A stretch of DNA of 64,000 nucleotides from Patescibacteria group bacterium UBA6164 (GCA_002422305.1 DIUG01000031.1:1-64000); one strand, 5' to 3'. Positions 8,950-21,377 are shown, numbered from the stretch's first letter. Program-made: numbers and translations. Notes: generated by a model from the sequence alone, not told the origin.

Positions 8950-10050
8950 ATGGATTTATATAGTATTTTAGAAATAAATAAAACAGCAAGTAAAGAAGAT
9001 ATAAAAAAAGCATATAGAAGACTTGCAATGAAATATCATCCTGATAGAAATTCTGGTGATAAAACAGCTGAAGAAAAATTCAAACAAATAAATGAAGCAT
9101 ATTCTACTCTTTCAGATGATTGAAAAAGACAACAATATGATATGTTTGGTAAGGCTTGATGAGCTTGATGAAATCCTTTTGGTGGAGGGTTTTGATGATG
9201 AGTAGATGTAGATTTATGAGATATATTTGAATCATTTTTTTGATGAGGTTTTTGATGAAATACAAAAAAAAGAAAAAGTTCATATGCATGAGAAGATATT
9301 GAAACAAGTATTAAAATAGATTTAAAAACAAGTATTTATTGATGAAAAGAAAAAATAAAATTTAATAAAAAAGAGACTTGTGTAACTTGTGATTGAGAAT
9401 GAGGTAAATGAAAAGTTATGTGTGGTAAATGTAATGGTAGATGACAAGTAACTTATACGACACAAAGTATGTTTGGTACTATTCAACAAACTGGTACTTG
9501 TAATGTTTGTTCTGGTACTTGAGAAACTTTTAGCGAATTATGTTCAAATTGTCATTGAGAAAAAAGAAAGTTAGTAAAAAAAGAAATAGATATAGATATT
9601 CCATCCTGAATAGATGATTGAATGATTATAAAAATTACATGAGAATGAAATAATTGAGTGTGAACAAAAACAAACTGAGATTTATATGTAAGATTTTGAG
9701 TTGTTTTAGAAGAAAAATGATTAAAAAGAGATTGAGTAAATTTATACTATGAATTAGAAATAGATGTAATTGAGGCTATTTTATGAACTAAAAAAGAAAT
9801 AAATATTCCTGTGATATGAAAAAGAAATGTAGAAATAAAAGCTTGAACTCAACCTGAAACAGTTATAAAAATTTCTGGTGATTGAGTAAAAAATATAGAT
9901 AGTGACTCAAAATGAGATTTATTTATAAATATATTTATAAAAATACCTAAAAAATTAAGTAAATCTGAAAGAGAAAATTATGAAAAAATAGCAAAAGAAA
10001 AAAAGCTAAATGTAAATAAAAGCTGAGTTTTTGAAAAATTATTTGGGTAA
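8950..10050 (+). CDS. dnaJ: Chaperone protein DnaJ
   Basis: 366-residue class I DnaJ, the Hsp40 co-chaperone of DnaK. J domain at residues 1-70 with HPD at 30-32; a very Gly-rich linker (about 70-105); zinc domain from residue 144 with four CxxCxGxG repeats (the last is CSNCHGEK); then the two C-terminal beta domains. Most glycines in the linker and zinc repeats are TGA, making this the densest cluster of UGA codons in the window. No dnaK or grpE neighbours are present. A phospholipase D-like gene starts 8 bp after its stop, probably co-transcribed. Confidence 0.97.
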
Positions 10051-10058
10051 ATTATAAT

Positions 10059-11117
10059 ATGAAAATAAATAGTAAAATTATTTCTACCATTTTTGTAATA
10101 ATATTTATTATAATATTTTCATATTATAATTTTGATGAATATAAAACTTTTCATCAAAATAAAATAAATATAGAAAAAAACAAATTAGAACATAGTGAGA
10201 AAATAGAAAGATTTGAAGTAAAAAATATAAAAGAATTAAATGATATAGATTTTTATTATACACCTAATAAAGAATTTCTTACACAAATAGTAGAATTAAT
10301 AGAAAATGCTAAAGAAGAGATCTTTTTAGAAATATATATGTTAACAGAAAAAAGAATTTCAGAAGCTTTAATTAAAATGCATAAAAAAGGTATAAATGTT
10401 CAAGTAATTTTAGAAAAATCTCCATATAAAGCTTTTAATATAAATAATAAAAGTTTTGAAAGTTTAAGTAAAGCTTGAATAAATATAGTTTGGTCAAATA
10501 AAAATAATTATTCATTAAATCATTCAAAGGTTTTATTAATAGATGATATATCAATTATTTCTACTGGTAATTTCACTTATTCTACTTTTACAAAAAATAG
10601 AGATTTTTTTATAATTACTAGTGATAAAAATATAAATACAAAATTAAAAGAAAATTTTTATTATGATTATAAATGAGAAAAAATTAATATATATGATAAT
10701 AATTTAATATTTAGTCCAAATGATTCTAGAATACAATTTGAAAAATTATTTAATGAAGCAAATAATAATATAAAAATGTATTTTCAATATTTATTAGATG
10801 ATATTTTAGTAGAGAAATTAATAAAATTAAAAAATGATAAAAATATAGAAATAACTATAATTTTACCAGAAACAGCAAAAGAAGATATAAATACAAAAAA
10901 AATAGAAAAAAATTGAATTAAAACTGCTTTTATGAAAAAGATAACTATGCATGCAAAAGCTATTTTAATAGATGATAAATACTTATTTATTTGAAGTATA
11001 AATTTTTCTCAATACTCTATAGATAAAAATAGAGAAGTATGAATATTAATAAAAAATAGTGAAATAATTACTGATTTTTTAAAGATTTTTTCTAAAGATT
11101 TTAAAGAATATTTTTAA
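10059..11117 (+). CDS. Membrane-anchored phospholipase D-like protein
   Basis: 352 residues. An N-terminal hydrophobic helix (about 7-24) anchors or exports the protein, then two PLD half-domains. HxK motif 1 is HSKVLLIDD from residue 155, followed by STGNFT; motif 2 is HAKAILIDD from residue 298, followed by FIGSINFS. Both His-Lys-Asp/Asn sets are complete, so it should be catalytically competent, as a phosphodiesterase on lipids or nucleic acid (nuclease- or cardiolipin-synthase-like). Substrate cannot be told from sequence. It is 8 bp after dnaJ. Confidence 0.88.
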
Positions 11118-11198
11118 AAAGAAAAATCTTTACAAAAATTAGTTTTAAATATATAATAAGCAAGATTTTTAATTTATTTATTTTCTAAAAAATAAAAA

Positions 11199-14060
11199 GT
11201 GAACATAATATCTAAAATAAGTTTTGTATTAATTAGTATCTGTTTAATTTCTTTTTTATTATTTGTTACTTATTCTAGTTCAGAAAATACATATTATAAA
11301 AATAATGAAATATGATTATTTGAATTAAAAAATAACGAAATATGATTATTTGAATTAAAAAATAATGAAATAAATAAAGTTTCATCTAGTGGTTCCGAAA
11401 CTATATTTATTAAAAAAATAACTTCAACTGATAGAATATTTTTTTCAAATTGAAATGTAAAAATAGAAAATAATAATTGATTTATAAATATATATATAAC
11501 TCCATGATTTTATATATTTGATTTTAAAAAAATAAATTCAAATTATAAAATAATATGAGATTGATTTAATATTAATAATAAATGACCAGGATTATTTATT
11601 GTTAATAATTTAGATAAAGAAAAAAATATAATATTTTCACTAAATTGACTTATTGATTTAACATTAAAAAATATAAAAACAAATGAAAATTTAACAAGTA
11701 TAGATTTATATCCACATAATTATTTAATATTTAATCCATTAAAAAATATTTTTATAAAAAATGCTGATTTACTAAAAATATCTCAAACTTCTATCTTATG
11801 ATATTTTGAAAAACAAATTGCAATTACTGAAGATATACCTAAGGATTTTATTGATTTGGTTTCTTTACAAGATTTAGATTATGAAAAAATAATAAAAAAA
11901 GTTATTTTATATATAAAAAATGAAAATATAAAAAATACTGAAATATATGATAAAATGATTAAATCATCATTATCTAAATTACCAGGTGAAGACTTGATCT
12001 TAAAATATTTAAAAATGTTTATAAATCCTAGTAAAAAAAATATTTTTTATAAAAATGCTATTATTAGAAATATAAATAGTTTATTATTAAATAAAGATAT
12101 AGATCCAGAAACAATAAATAAAATTATAGATAATGCTAAAATACTTGAAGAAAATGATGAAAAGTGATTAAATGAAGTAAAAAATATTATATTATATTAT
12201 AATTATGTAGTATTAAATAGTAATAGTAACATAAATACAAAGATAAATTTATTTAGTTTACTTAGTATTTTAAATAAAGAAAACTTTTCACTAGATTTTA
12301 AATCATTAATATCTCTAAGAAAAACATTTTTTGAATATGATTTTATATGAAATAAGTCATTTTATAAAGAAATTTCTTCTTTTAGAAAAGAATATTTTAA
12401 AGATTTAGATACAAATTTAAAATGAGAAAGTATTAATAGATATAGTATTGAGCAAATGGAAAAAACTGATTATTTTTTATTTTTCATTGAAAATATTTTA
12501 ATTTCAGCAGATTTTAATTCTAGTAATATAGATACAAAAGATTTAATAGTAATTTTTAATGATTATGTTAATATATCAAATTCTTTTTATGTTTCTAATG
12601 ATGAAAAAATAAAAAGAACTTGATTATTTAAATATTCAATATTATTAAATAATTTCATAAATATATTACAAAATAGATATTTTTCTGAAAATAGAAATAA
12701 TAACCTATTACTTGAATTAAAAGAAAATATTAAAATAATTGATGAAGATATAATTCTATTAGAAAAAAATATAAATGAAATAATTGATTTTTTTGAAAAA
12801 AATAAAACAGTACTAAAAACTGAAATAAATACAAAAGATAGAATATTGGCTCAACAATATTTAATTATAGAGGAAAAATTTAAAGAATATTTTTCAGCAC
12901 TAAAAAATTATAAAGAATATATAATAAAATATGATAAAAATAAAAATGATTTACTTAAATCATCTACAATTAATGAAAAAGAAGATAATATAGTTTTATC
13001 AGAAAAAATAGCTAAAGAATATTTAAATAAATTTAATTGAGTAAGTCTAAAATTATCTACAATAAAGATAATGGATTATAATTATTGTGTTTATCCAACA
13101 AAAGAAAATGAATTTTTAAATGTAGAAATACCATATTGTTATAAAATCGAAGATTTAAATATTATTTGAGATAATTATATAAAAAATATATCTTTTATAT
13201 TACATCCTTTTGAAAAAAATAAAATTAATGAAATATATGATGATATGTATGCTGATAATGAAAAAAAATATTGATCATATAAATTAGATGAAGTAAAAAT
13301 AATTTTAGATGAAAAATTTAAAGTCGCTACAAAAGATAAAGATAGATATGATTTTAATAATTTTTTAATTAATACTTTTTGAAAAAACATAGATATTGAA
13401 ACAGATACAAATACAAATAATATTGATAAGATAGATAGGATTGAATTAATAGAGGATAATGTAGTAAAAATATTTAAAAGAAATAAATTATTTTGAGATA
13501 CTTGAGATTTTTCAGTTTTAAATTGATTTTTAGATATAAATTATAATGATGTAATAGTAGAAAGAGAAAATAATTGATGATATTCTATATTAATAAAAAA
13601 ATGAATTTTTAATATAAATTTATGAAAAAATAGTTTCTTTTATTGAATTTTTTCATCAAATTATAACTTTTCAGATAACCACAGTTTTATAAATCCAGAA
13701 TTAAAATTAATCGATAAAAAAACAGAAAATAAATTACTTTTTTGAAATACTATATTTGTTAAATGAGAATATGGTGTAAATAAGATACAAGATGAAATAA
13801 AAAGTTTATTTGAAAAATATAGTGAAATAAATTTTATTGTAAATTCAATTAAAAATACATTAAATGAAAGTGAAATAAAAATAACTTATTTTAAAAATTT
13901 AAATCAAGTCGATTTTGAAACAATTTATAAATGACAAAATCTAAAAATAAAATTATTTAATTGAAAAATTATTGATTTTAGATATAATAATAAAAATTAT
14001 TTAACTCAAAAAGTAGAGTATATGGATATAGTGCAAATTTTAAATAATATTAAAAATTAA
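11199..14060 (+). CDS. Very large Asn/Lys-rich exported protein of unknown function
   Basis: 953 residues from GTG (11199). The frame is open for 2.8 kb only with TGA=Gly. An N-terminal hydrophobic helix (residues 5-22) suggests export or anchoring. Near residue 35 is a 2.5-copy tandem decapeptide repeat NNEIGLFELK. The rest is rich in Asn, Ile, Lys, Asp and Glu, with coiled-coil-like stretches at about 500-620. No catalytic motif, cysteine pattern or known domain is recognised. It may be a cell-surface or host-contact protein. The next gene begins 2 bp after its stop. Confidence 0.8.
11301..11375 (+). repeat. 30-bp tandem repeat within the large exported protein gene
   Basis: Units 11301-11330 and 11331-11360 differ at one base (AATAATGAAA versus AATAACGAAA); a partial third unit covers 11361-11375. 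Each unit encodes NNEIGLFELK. The unit length is a multiple of three, so copy-number change would preserve the frame. Confidence 0.95.
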
Positions 14061-14062
14061 AA

Positions 14063-14332
14063 ATGAATAAAAATAATATAACAAAAATAATGGCAGTATT
14101 AGCTTTATTTTGAATAATTATATGAATAATTGGAACTTGATTATTGGTTATTTTAAATGGAGAACAATCAAGTATACAACAAGAAATATCCCCTGAACAA
14201 TATTTACAAATACAAGATCTAATAAAAGAACAATGATGAACTTGAAATATAGAAAACTCTTGAGATTTAATTGATGATTGAAATACTTGAAGTATTACAA
14301 GTTTAACTTGAGTTTTAGAAGAAGATAAATAA
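14063..14332 (+). CDS. Small single-pass membrane protein
   Basis: 89 residues: a short basic start, one hydrophobic helix at about residues 8-31 (AVLALFGIIIGIIGTGLLVIL), then a Gln/Glu/Asp-rich tail with many TGA-coded glycines (QGGTGNIENSGDL). Starts 2 bp after the large exported protein and is followed 27 bp later by the oxidoreductase alpha gene. Unknown function; it probably works with the large upstream protein. Confidence 0.7.
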
Positions 14333-14359
14333 AAAGTTTTAATAAAATAATTAATAATA

Positions 14360-16018
14360 ATGAATCTAAATACTAGAATTACAGGTCCAGCTTGAGCTTG
14401 AATAAATTCAACAGTAGATATAATTGCAGAATTATATGCAGAGCTTTGATATGATTTGATAACAGATATAGAATATGAATCTAGAATAAAATGATGAGTA
14501 AATTTTTTTGATGTAAATATAAGTGATATTTGACAAAAATTTTTGACTAAGCAAGTAGATATAATACTTGCTTTTAATTCTGAAAGTTTGGAAAAACAAT
14601 TATCTAGTTTGAAAAAATGAGCTACAATTATAGTAAATAAAAAACGGTTAGATAAAATAAATGAAAAAAACATTAATTTATCTAATTTTAATGTATTAGA
14701 TTTAGAAATAAATGATAAGTATGATAATACATATTTACTATGAATTTATGCTTTATATTTAAATTTAGATATAAATATCATTATAGAAAAAATAGAATAT
14801 GTTTTTATACAAAAATGAGAAGAAGTAATAGAAAATAATAAAAATATTATTAAAAATATTTTTGAAACTTATAAAATTCCTATTAAATCAAATTTTAAAA
14901 TAACAAAAATACAAAATATAAAAGAATTAACTTATTGAAATAAAGCACTTACTTATTGAGCTATAGAATGATGACTTGAATTTTATTCTGCTTATCCTAT
15001 GACTCCAGCATCTACTATTTTATCTGAAGTTATTAATTCTAGAAAAATTAAATACATACAAAATGAAGATGAAATTGCTGTTATAAATTCAGCTTTATGA
15101 GCAAGTTATACTTGAGCAAGAGCAATGTGTGGTTCTTCTGGTGGTGGATTTGCTCTTATGAGTGAAGCATTAAGTTTTGCAGTTCAAGCAGAATTTCCTA
15201 TTACAATTGTATTATCACAAAGAGCATGACCTTCAACTGGTAGTCCAACTTATCATGAAGCATGAGATTTAAATTATGCTTTAAATCCTACATTTGGTGA
15301 TTTTAATCATATAGTTATGTATCCTTCTACCTTAGAAGAAGCTTATTATTTTTGATGATTAGCATTAAATATAGCTGATAAATATCAAACACAAGTAATT
15401 CTTTTGATGGATAAACAATCATCTGAATTAATAGGTACTGTTGATTTATTACATACACCTATAATAGAAAGATGAATTATTTTAGATAATCCACCTGTTG
15501 ATTATAAAAGATATGAATTAACAGAATCATGAATATCTCCTAGAGTAAAAGTAGGAACAAAAAATTGAGATTTTATAGCTACAAGTTATGAACATGATGA
15601 ATATTGAGCAACTAGCGAAGATTCACAAATTAAAAAATCTATGACAGAAAAAAGATATAAAAAACTAAATAATTTTTTTGAAAAAGAAAATATTAGTTGA
15701 TATGAAGTAATAAATTCTGAAGCTAAAAAAATGATTATTATTACATCTTTTACAAGTTATACAGCAAAAGAATTCGTAAAAAATAATTCTAATTTTGGTT
15801 TAATAATTATCAAATTTTTGAAACCATTAGATGAAAGATTACTTGAAGAAATAAAAAATAAAGAAGAAATAATTTTTGTAGAAAGCAATTATAGTGGTCA
15901 ATTAGAAAACTATATAACAAAAGAATTTGGTCTAAAATATATCCCAAATTTAAAGATAAGTCATTTGAGAAAATATGATCTATTTCCTTTTTATATAGAG
16001 GATTTTGAGGGGGTTTAA
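14360..16018 (+). CDS. korA: 2-oxoacid:ferredoxin oxidoreductase, fused gamma-alpha subunit
   Basis: 552 residues. The gamma domain (about 1-175) begins ITGPAGAGINS, the family's dinucleotide-like loop. The alpha domain (about 190-400) carries the YPMTPAS motif, NEDEIAVINSALGASYTGARA, and the TSSGGGF-like SSGGGFALM segment (domains I/II that bind TPP and CoA). It oxidises pyruvate or 2-oxoglutarate to acyl-CoA, reducing ferredoxin. The matching beta subunit is at 18407-19009, but the two are separated by a 2.4-kb block. Substrate (pyruvate versus 2-oxoglutarate) is not decided by sequence alone. Confidence 0.9.
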
Positions 16019-16055
16019 GGAGTTTAGTTTTTATTTTAATTTTTAATAAAAACCT

Positions 16056-16439
16056 ATGAAAACAATTCTAGTTGATGCATTTAATACATTTGTTTGTGAA
16101 AATAATTGAATCAACCTTGAAATGCAAGAATTACTTGATAGCTTTAAAAATAGAAAAATTATTCTTACAAATGCTAATGAAGAAGAAAAAGTTAAATTTG
16201 GTATTGTAAATATGTATTATGAAGTCTTTTCTCTTAAACATAATCCAAATAAAACAGATCCAATATATTACAAAAAAATGTTAGAAAAATTTGATTTAAA
16301 AATTGAAGATATTGTTTATTTTGAACATAATTTAGAAACTGTAAAATCAGTAAAATCAATTTGAATAAATACATTTTTGTATGATAAAGAGAAAAAAGAT
16401 TTAAAGAGTTTAGAAAATTTTTTGATAGAAAATATATAA
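16056..16439 (+). CDS. HAD-like hydrolase
   Basis: 127 residues. Begins MKTILVDAFNTF: the first HAD motif is DxFNT with the nucleophile Asp at residue 7. A K/T motif (ILTNANEEE) follows near 35-45, and a late VYFEHNLETVKSV segment matches the motif III/IV region of HAD phosphatases. Much shorter than typical HAD enzymes, with no cap domain. It could be a small phosphatase or act within the toxin-antitoxin block that follows. Confidence 0.65.
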
Positions 16440-16502
16440 TATTTTTTACATTTAATATTTTGTACATATAATTATACATATTTTATTATATAATAAATAA
16501 TT

Positions 16503-16811
16503 ATGACCTTTACAACTGATGAATTGATATCTTCAACAACTTTAGTTAGAAATTTTTCAAATGTACTTGATAAAATAAATAATCATGATTTATCAAAAGT
16601 TTGAATACTTAAAAATAATAATTTAGAAGCTGTTATATTTTCAAGAAAAGAATATGATAGAAATATTTTAGAACATGAACAAATGCTAGAATATATTGAA
16701 GACTTAGAAGATATAGTCTTAATAAATGAAAGGATGAAAAATGATAAATGAAATAGACATAGTATGGAAGAAGTAGCCAAAAAGTTTAATATTGATTTAA
16801 CTTCTTTATAA
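16503..16811 (+). CDS. Phd/YefM-type antitoxin
   Basis: 102 residues. The N-terminal half has the Phd/YefM pattern: STTLVRNFSNVLDKI, then VGILKNNNLEAVIFSRKEYD. The C-terminal part, predicted helical and acidic (EHEQMLEYIEDLED), would be the toxin-binding arm. Such antitoxins bind their own promoter and neutralise a RelE/YoeB-like toxin. The toxin gene begins one base after its stop (TAA T ATG), the usual coupled arrangement. Confidence 0.8.
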
Positions 16812-16812
16812 T

Positions 16813-17154
16813 ATGTATGAAATAAACTATTTAGATTGAGTAATTAAAGATATTGAAAAATTAGATAAATCTATACAAATTAAAGTTTTTAAAAAACTAA
16901 TACAAATATCTGAAAATCCTATTATTGGTAAAGATTTATGAAACAAAAATTGATTAAATCTAGTAGGATATAAAAAAGTTTATATAGATAATAAAAAAAT
17001 CAGAATTATATATAAGATAATAGACGAAAAAATAGAAATTTTAGTTATAGCTATATGAAAAAGAGAAATATGGAAGTATATAATACTGCTTTTAGAAGAC
17101 ATAAAAATATTTAAAAACTTATTTTTTCGAATATACTATAATATAATACTATAA
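16813..17154 (+). CDS. RelE-family toxin with altered C-terminus (frameshift)
   Basis: 113 residues as read. The first 80 have the RelE/ParE fold signature: an N-terminal helix YLDGVIKDIEKLDKSIQ, NPIIGKDL, the VGYKKVYIDNKKIRIIYKI core strands, and VIAIGKRE. RelE-type toxins cleave mRNA in the ribosome. After IGKRE the expected ending (ME-VYNTAFRRHKNI, stop 17112) is present in the +1 frame, while the frame as read runs on to a hydrophobic tail ending at 17154. A single base lost in the A-run GAAAT explains it. The toxin is therefore probably disabled, or the base is a sequencing error. Confidence 0.75.
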
Positions 17155-17176
17155 ATTTTCTAATACACTCTAATAT

Positions 17177-18391
17177 ATGGATAAAATTTTACAATATTCA
17201 ATTGAAAAAATAAAAAAAGTTCCTCTTCTATATAAAAGACAGTTATATGATAAACTTGTAAAAATAGATGAAAATATAGTTTGAATAGTTTGACTTAGAG
17301 GAATTTGAAAAACAACATTATTGCTTCAATTAGCAAATAACCATTTGGGAGAATCAGTTTATTTTTCTATGGATTCTACATTTGTAAAATCCAAAAGTAT
17401 TTTTGAAATAGTTGAAGAATTATATAAAAATTATTCTATGAAGTACTTTTTTATAGATGAAATACATAAATACAATAATTGGCAACAAGATCTAAAAACT
17501 ATTTATGATTTTTTTGATGATGTAAAGATATATTTTTCATGAAGTTCAAATATAGACTTAATAAAATGAAATTATGATTTATCAAGAAGATGATTATTGT
17601 TTAAACTAAATAAATTTTCATTTAGAGAGTATTTGTTTTTGAAATACAATATAGATTTTGAAGTTTTAACAATAGATAATATTTTAAGTGATTATAAGAA
17701 TATTTCTCTAAATTTTTATTCAAAATATAATAATATACTAGAAAAATTTTGAGAATATCTAATTTATTGAGAACTATGATTTAGGATAAATTCTCAACAA
17801 GATTATTATGGAGATAAACTTCTAAATATACTAAATAAGATAATTTATGAAGATATAACAAATTTTTATAATTTAAAAACAGAAAATATTTACTATTTTT
17901 TTGAAATATTAAAATTTATAGCTAATTCTTCACCATCTGATGTAAATTATTTAAGCATTGCTAAAAATCTTTCCACGACTCCTGATACTATAAAATCCTA
18001 CATAAATATATTAAATGAAATATGATTTTTAAATATCTTATGAAAAGAGTGAAAAGTAAGTATTAATCTGAGAAAATCAAAAAAAATATTTTTTGAACTT
18101 ACAAATTTTATAGATTTGTTTAGTGATAAAATTAATACTGATAATTTACTTTGAATAAGAAGAGAAAGTTTTGTTGTATCTGAATTACTTAAAATTTGAA
18201 AACTATATTATAACGAAAATGTAGATTTAGTATTTATAATAGAAAATAAAAAATATTATTTTGAAATATGATGAAAAAATAAAAAACTAAAACAAATAAA
18301 ATCAATAGAAAATAGTTTTTTAATAAAAGATTGAATTGAAATATGAACAGATTTACAAATACCAATTTATTTATTTTGATTTTTATATTAA
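17177..18391 (+). CDS. AAA+ ATPase (DUF4143-type)
   Basis: 404 residues. Walker A GLRGIGKTT at residues 39-47 (two glycines TGA), Walker B KYFFIDEIHKY near 94-104, then FSGSSNIDL (sensor 1-like) and LSRRGLLFKLNKFSFREYLFL, the typical arginine-containing segment of this family. The C-terminal part has a winged-helix-like region and the DUF4143 nuclease-fold-like tail around NEIGFLNIL...RRESFVVSELLKI...DLVFIIENKKYYFEIGG. Often found near toxin-antitoxin genes; biochemical role unknown. A second member lies at 58676-59851. Confidence 0.88.
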
Positions 18392-18406
18392 TATAATCCA
18401 ATAAAC

Positions 18407-19009
18407 ATGAGATCTTGATTAAATAACATACAATGGTGTCCATGATGCTGAGATACTTTGATAATATGAGCTATAAAAAAAGCATTTGAAGAACTATGAA
18501 TAGAATCTCACAAGAGAGTAGTTGTTTCATGAGTAGGTTGTAGTTGAAAAGCTAGTCAGTATATTGATTGATATGCTGCTGAAACTCTTCATGGTAGAAC
18601 ACTTCCATTTGCAACATGAGTGAAAATAGCTAATCCTGAACTTACAGTATTAGCTACTTGATGAGATGGTGATTGATATGGTATATGAGTAGGACATTTT
18701 ATACATGCTTGTAAAAGAGATTTAGATATAACTTATATAGTTATGGATAATGAAAATTATGCATTAACTACATGACAAGCAAGTCCTACTACTCCTATTT
18801 GAGCAAAAACAAAAACTACTCCTGATTGAAATACTTCTGCTCCTTTTAATCCAATAACTATAGCGGAAAATGCTGGATGTAGTTTTGCAAAAACAGCTGA
18901 TTCTATAAAATTCGTAGAAATGAAAGAAATTATAAAAGAAGCTATTCTTCATAAATGATTTTCGCTAGTAAATATTCATCAAGCTTGTCCAAGTTATAAA
19001 AGATGGTAA
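18407..19009 (+). CDS. korB: 2-oxoacid:ferredoxin oxidoreductase, beta subunit
   Basis: 200 residues, short for the family (usually 280-300). It opens with WCPGCGD, the cysteine motif of beta subunits, and contains the TPP-binding GDGDGYGIGVGHF loop and the NYALTTGQASPT segment (family: YGMTGGQxSPT). It lacks the usual C-terminal extension but keeps all cofactor residues I can check. It pairs with the gamma-alpha subunit at 14360-16018. It starts 16 bp after the AAA+ ATPase gene. Confidence 0.9.
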
Positions 19010-19033
19010 AAAAAATATTATTAATAATAAATT

Positions 19034-20263
19034 ATGTGAAGACAAAAATCAGATAGAGAATTAGAACAAATTCAAAAAAATATAGAATATTGAGAATGAA
19101 AAATCAAGGTATTTCTTGCTGATATTTTATCTATGGATTTAGAAATTAGACAAAATATGGATGATAGAATGATTGAGCTTGAAAATTTGGTAAATACTTA
19201 CGGTTGAATAGTAATTGTTAAGCATATTCAAAATAAATCTACTCCAGATTATAATACTTTTATAGGTGAATGAAGATTAGATGAAATAATTAATGAAATG
19301 GAAAGTGAATGAGCAAATATTCTTATTTTATGAAATATTTTAAAATCACATCAAATATATAAAATAAATGAAAAACTTAGACATATATGAGCTAAGGCAT
19401 GGGATAGAGTGGATTTAATATTAAAAATATTTGAAAAACATGCAAAATCTAGAGAAGCAAAACTTCAAATAGAGTTAGCAGCTATAAAACATATGTGACC
19501 TAGAATTTTTGGTATGTGAATGGAGTTATCAAAACAATGATGATGAGTTTGAACTAGATGAAAATGAGAAACAAATACAGAAATAATGAAAAGACATTTA
19601 AGAAAAAAAGAACAAAATATTAGAGAAGAACTAGAACATTTTGAAAAAGTAAGAGCACAACACAGGCAATCAAGAAATAGAAAATGAATTCAAACTGTTT
19701 GAATTGTTTGATATACAAATGCTTGAAAATCGACACTTACAAATTCTTTAACTAAAAAATGAGTATTAGAGGAAGATAAGCTCTTTGCTACACTTTGAAC
19801 AAGTGTATGAAAAATGTTTATACCAGCAAGTTATGAAACGGAAACAAATAAATATATAGCTCCTAGAGAAATTTTAATAAATGATACTATTTGATTTATT
19901 AGAGAATTACCACCTAAATTAATAGATGCTTTTAAATCTACTTTAGAAGATTCTATAGAGTCAGATTTATTAATTCATGTAGTTGATGCTAGTGACCCAA
20001 AATTAGATATAAAAATAAAAGTAGTTGATGATATTTTAGAAAATATATGAGCAAAACAAAAAAAGATATATGTTTTTAATAAAATTGACTCAATAGATAA
20101 ATGAGAATATGTAATAGAAATTGATTGAGAAAAAAAAATATATTCTAGTAAATTAGAATATATCAAAGAAAAGTTTTTTTATTTAAAACCAATATTTATA
20201 TCGGCTTACGAAAAGATTGGTTTAGATGAATTAAGAGATTATATAATTACAAAATTATCTTAA
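19034..20263 (+). CDS. hflX: Ribosome-associated GTPase HflX
   Basis: 409 residues with the HflX layout: N-terminal domain ending EGRLDEI, the glycine-rich linker GGGVGTRGKGETNTE, a helical RQSRNRKGI stretch, then the GTPase domain with G1 GYTNAGKST (residues 226-234; both G1 glycines TGA), DTIGFIRELP, and NKID. HflX rescues stalled ribosomes by splitting 70S particles. The start codon is ATG immediately followed by TGA (Met-Gly), so this gene would not begin at all under the standard code. Confidence 0.95.
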
Positions 20264-20290
20264 AAAATATTAATATTTAACAAATATATT

Positions 20291-21370
20291 ATGAAAAAAC
20301 TATTTTTGACTACTTTTTTATTACTTTTTTTAACTTCTTGTTTATGAAGCTTAGAAAAAATAAAAAAAACAGAAGAAGATTTATTTATTGAAACGGATAA
20401 TAAAGTTTTTAGTGAGACTTCAGATGTTTTAGACGAATCATATACTTGAGTTTTAGATGATTCAAGTATTGAAGAAGAAGAATTAAATAATCAATTAAAT
20501 CTAAATGAAGAATCTAAAGTTATTTCTATAGAAGAACAGTATTGTAAATCAAAATGATGAAAAGTTGATATAATAGATAATAAAAAGATTTGTTTTGCTA
20601 CTGATGATATAGGTTTATTAAAATGTGAAATAGGTATATATTATTTAGATAAATGTAGAGATAAAACTGCTATTATTGAAAAGTGAATTATAGTAAGTCT
20701 TCCAAATGTAAAAAAAGTAGTAAAATCAAATGAAACAGTAATAATTTCGGAATTAAAAAATGATAATAATTTAGAAAAACAAGATATTGAAACAAAAATA
20801 GAAGATCAAAAAACTAAAAATTTATGAAATTGATTTTTATTTAAAGAAGATAATAATAATAAATATTTATATTTACAAGATAAATTAATAACAAAATTAG
20901 ATAAAACTTGAAAACTTTTGATGAGTACAAATTCAGGTAATATATTTGCTTTCAATATTTATTCAAATATGACTGATCCAGAACCTATTAAAATAATAAA
21001 TGTAGATATATCTAATAAAAGTTTTACAGAATCAATAATTAAAGTTGTTGTACCTGAAAAGACTAATTCTTGAGTAACAGAAGATATTTTAAAAGATACT
21101 AATAATTGAGATAATAATGTAGATTCTAGCTTAGAAAGTATATCAAAACAAAAAAGTTGAAAAAGTTGAATTTATTATATAAATGATTGAAAATTGTGGT
21201 TAGAAAATAGTGATTGAGAAAAAAAGAGTTTATTTTGAGATAATTCCGTAGATATTTATAATTATGAACTAATGTTAAATAAACAAGTAAAAATATTTTA
21301 CTATGTATGAGAAGATAAAAAACAAGAAGAAAAGATAATAGATATAAGTGGATTTTTAATAAATAACTAA
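20291..21370 (+). CDS. Lipoprotein of unknown function
   Basis: 359 residues. The start KKLFLTTFLLLFLTSCLGS is a lipoprotein signal with lipobox LTSC, giving Cys at residue 17. The mature part is acidic and low complexity at first (EEEELNNQLNLNEE), then has a cysteine-containing segment (EQYCKSKGGKVDIIDNKKICFA...KCEIG...LDKCRD) that looks like a small disulfide domain, DUF333-like (CxxxGG). The C-terminal half is Asn/Ser/Asp-rich. It lies 27 bp after hflX and 7 bp before the next small gene. Confidence 0.8.
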
Positions 21371-21377
21371 AATAAAA

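Noticed and set aside
14050..14673. 207-codon minus-strand reading frame
   Set aside because: Antisense to the small membrane protein and korA start, both supported on the plus strand; it only looks long because TGA on the coding strand reads TCA in reverse.
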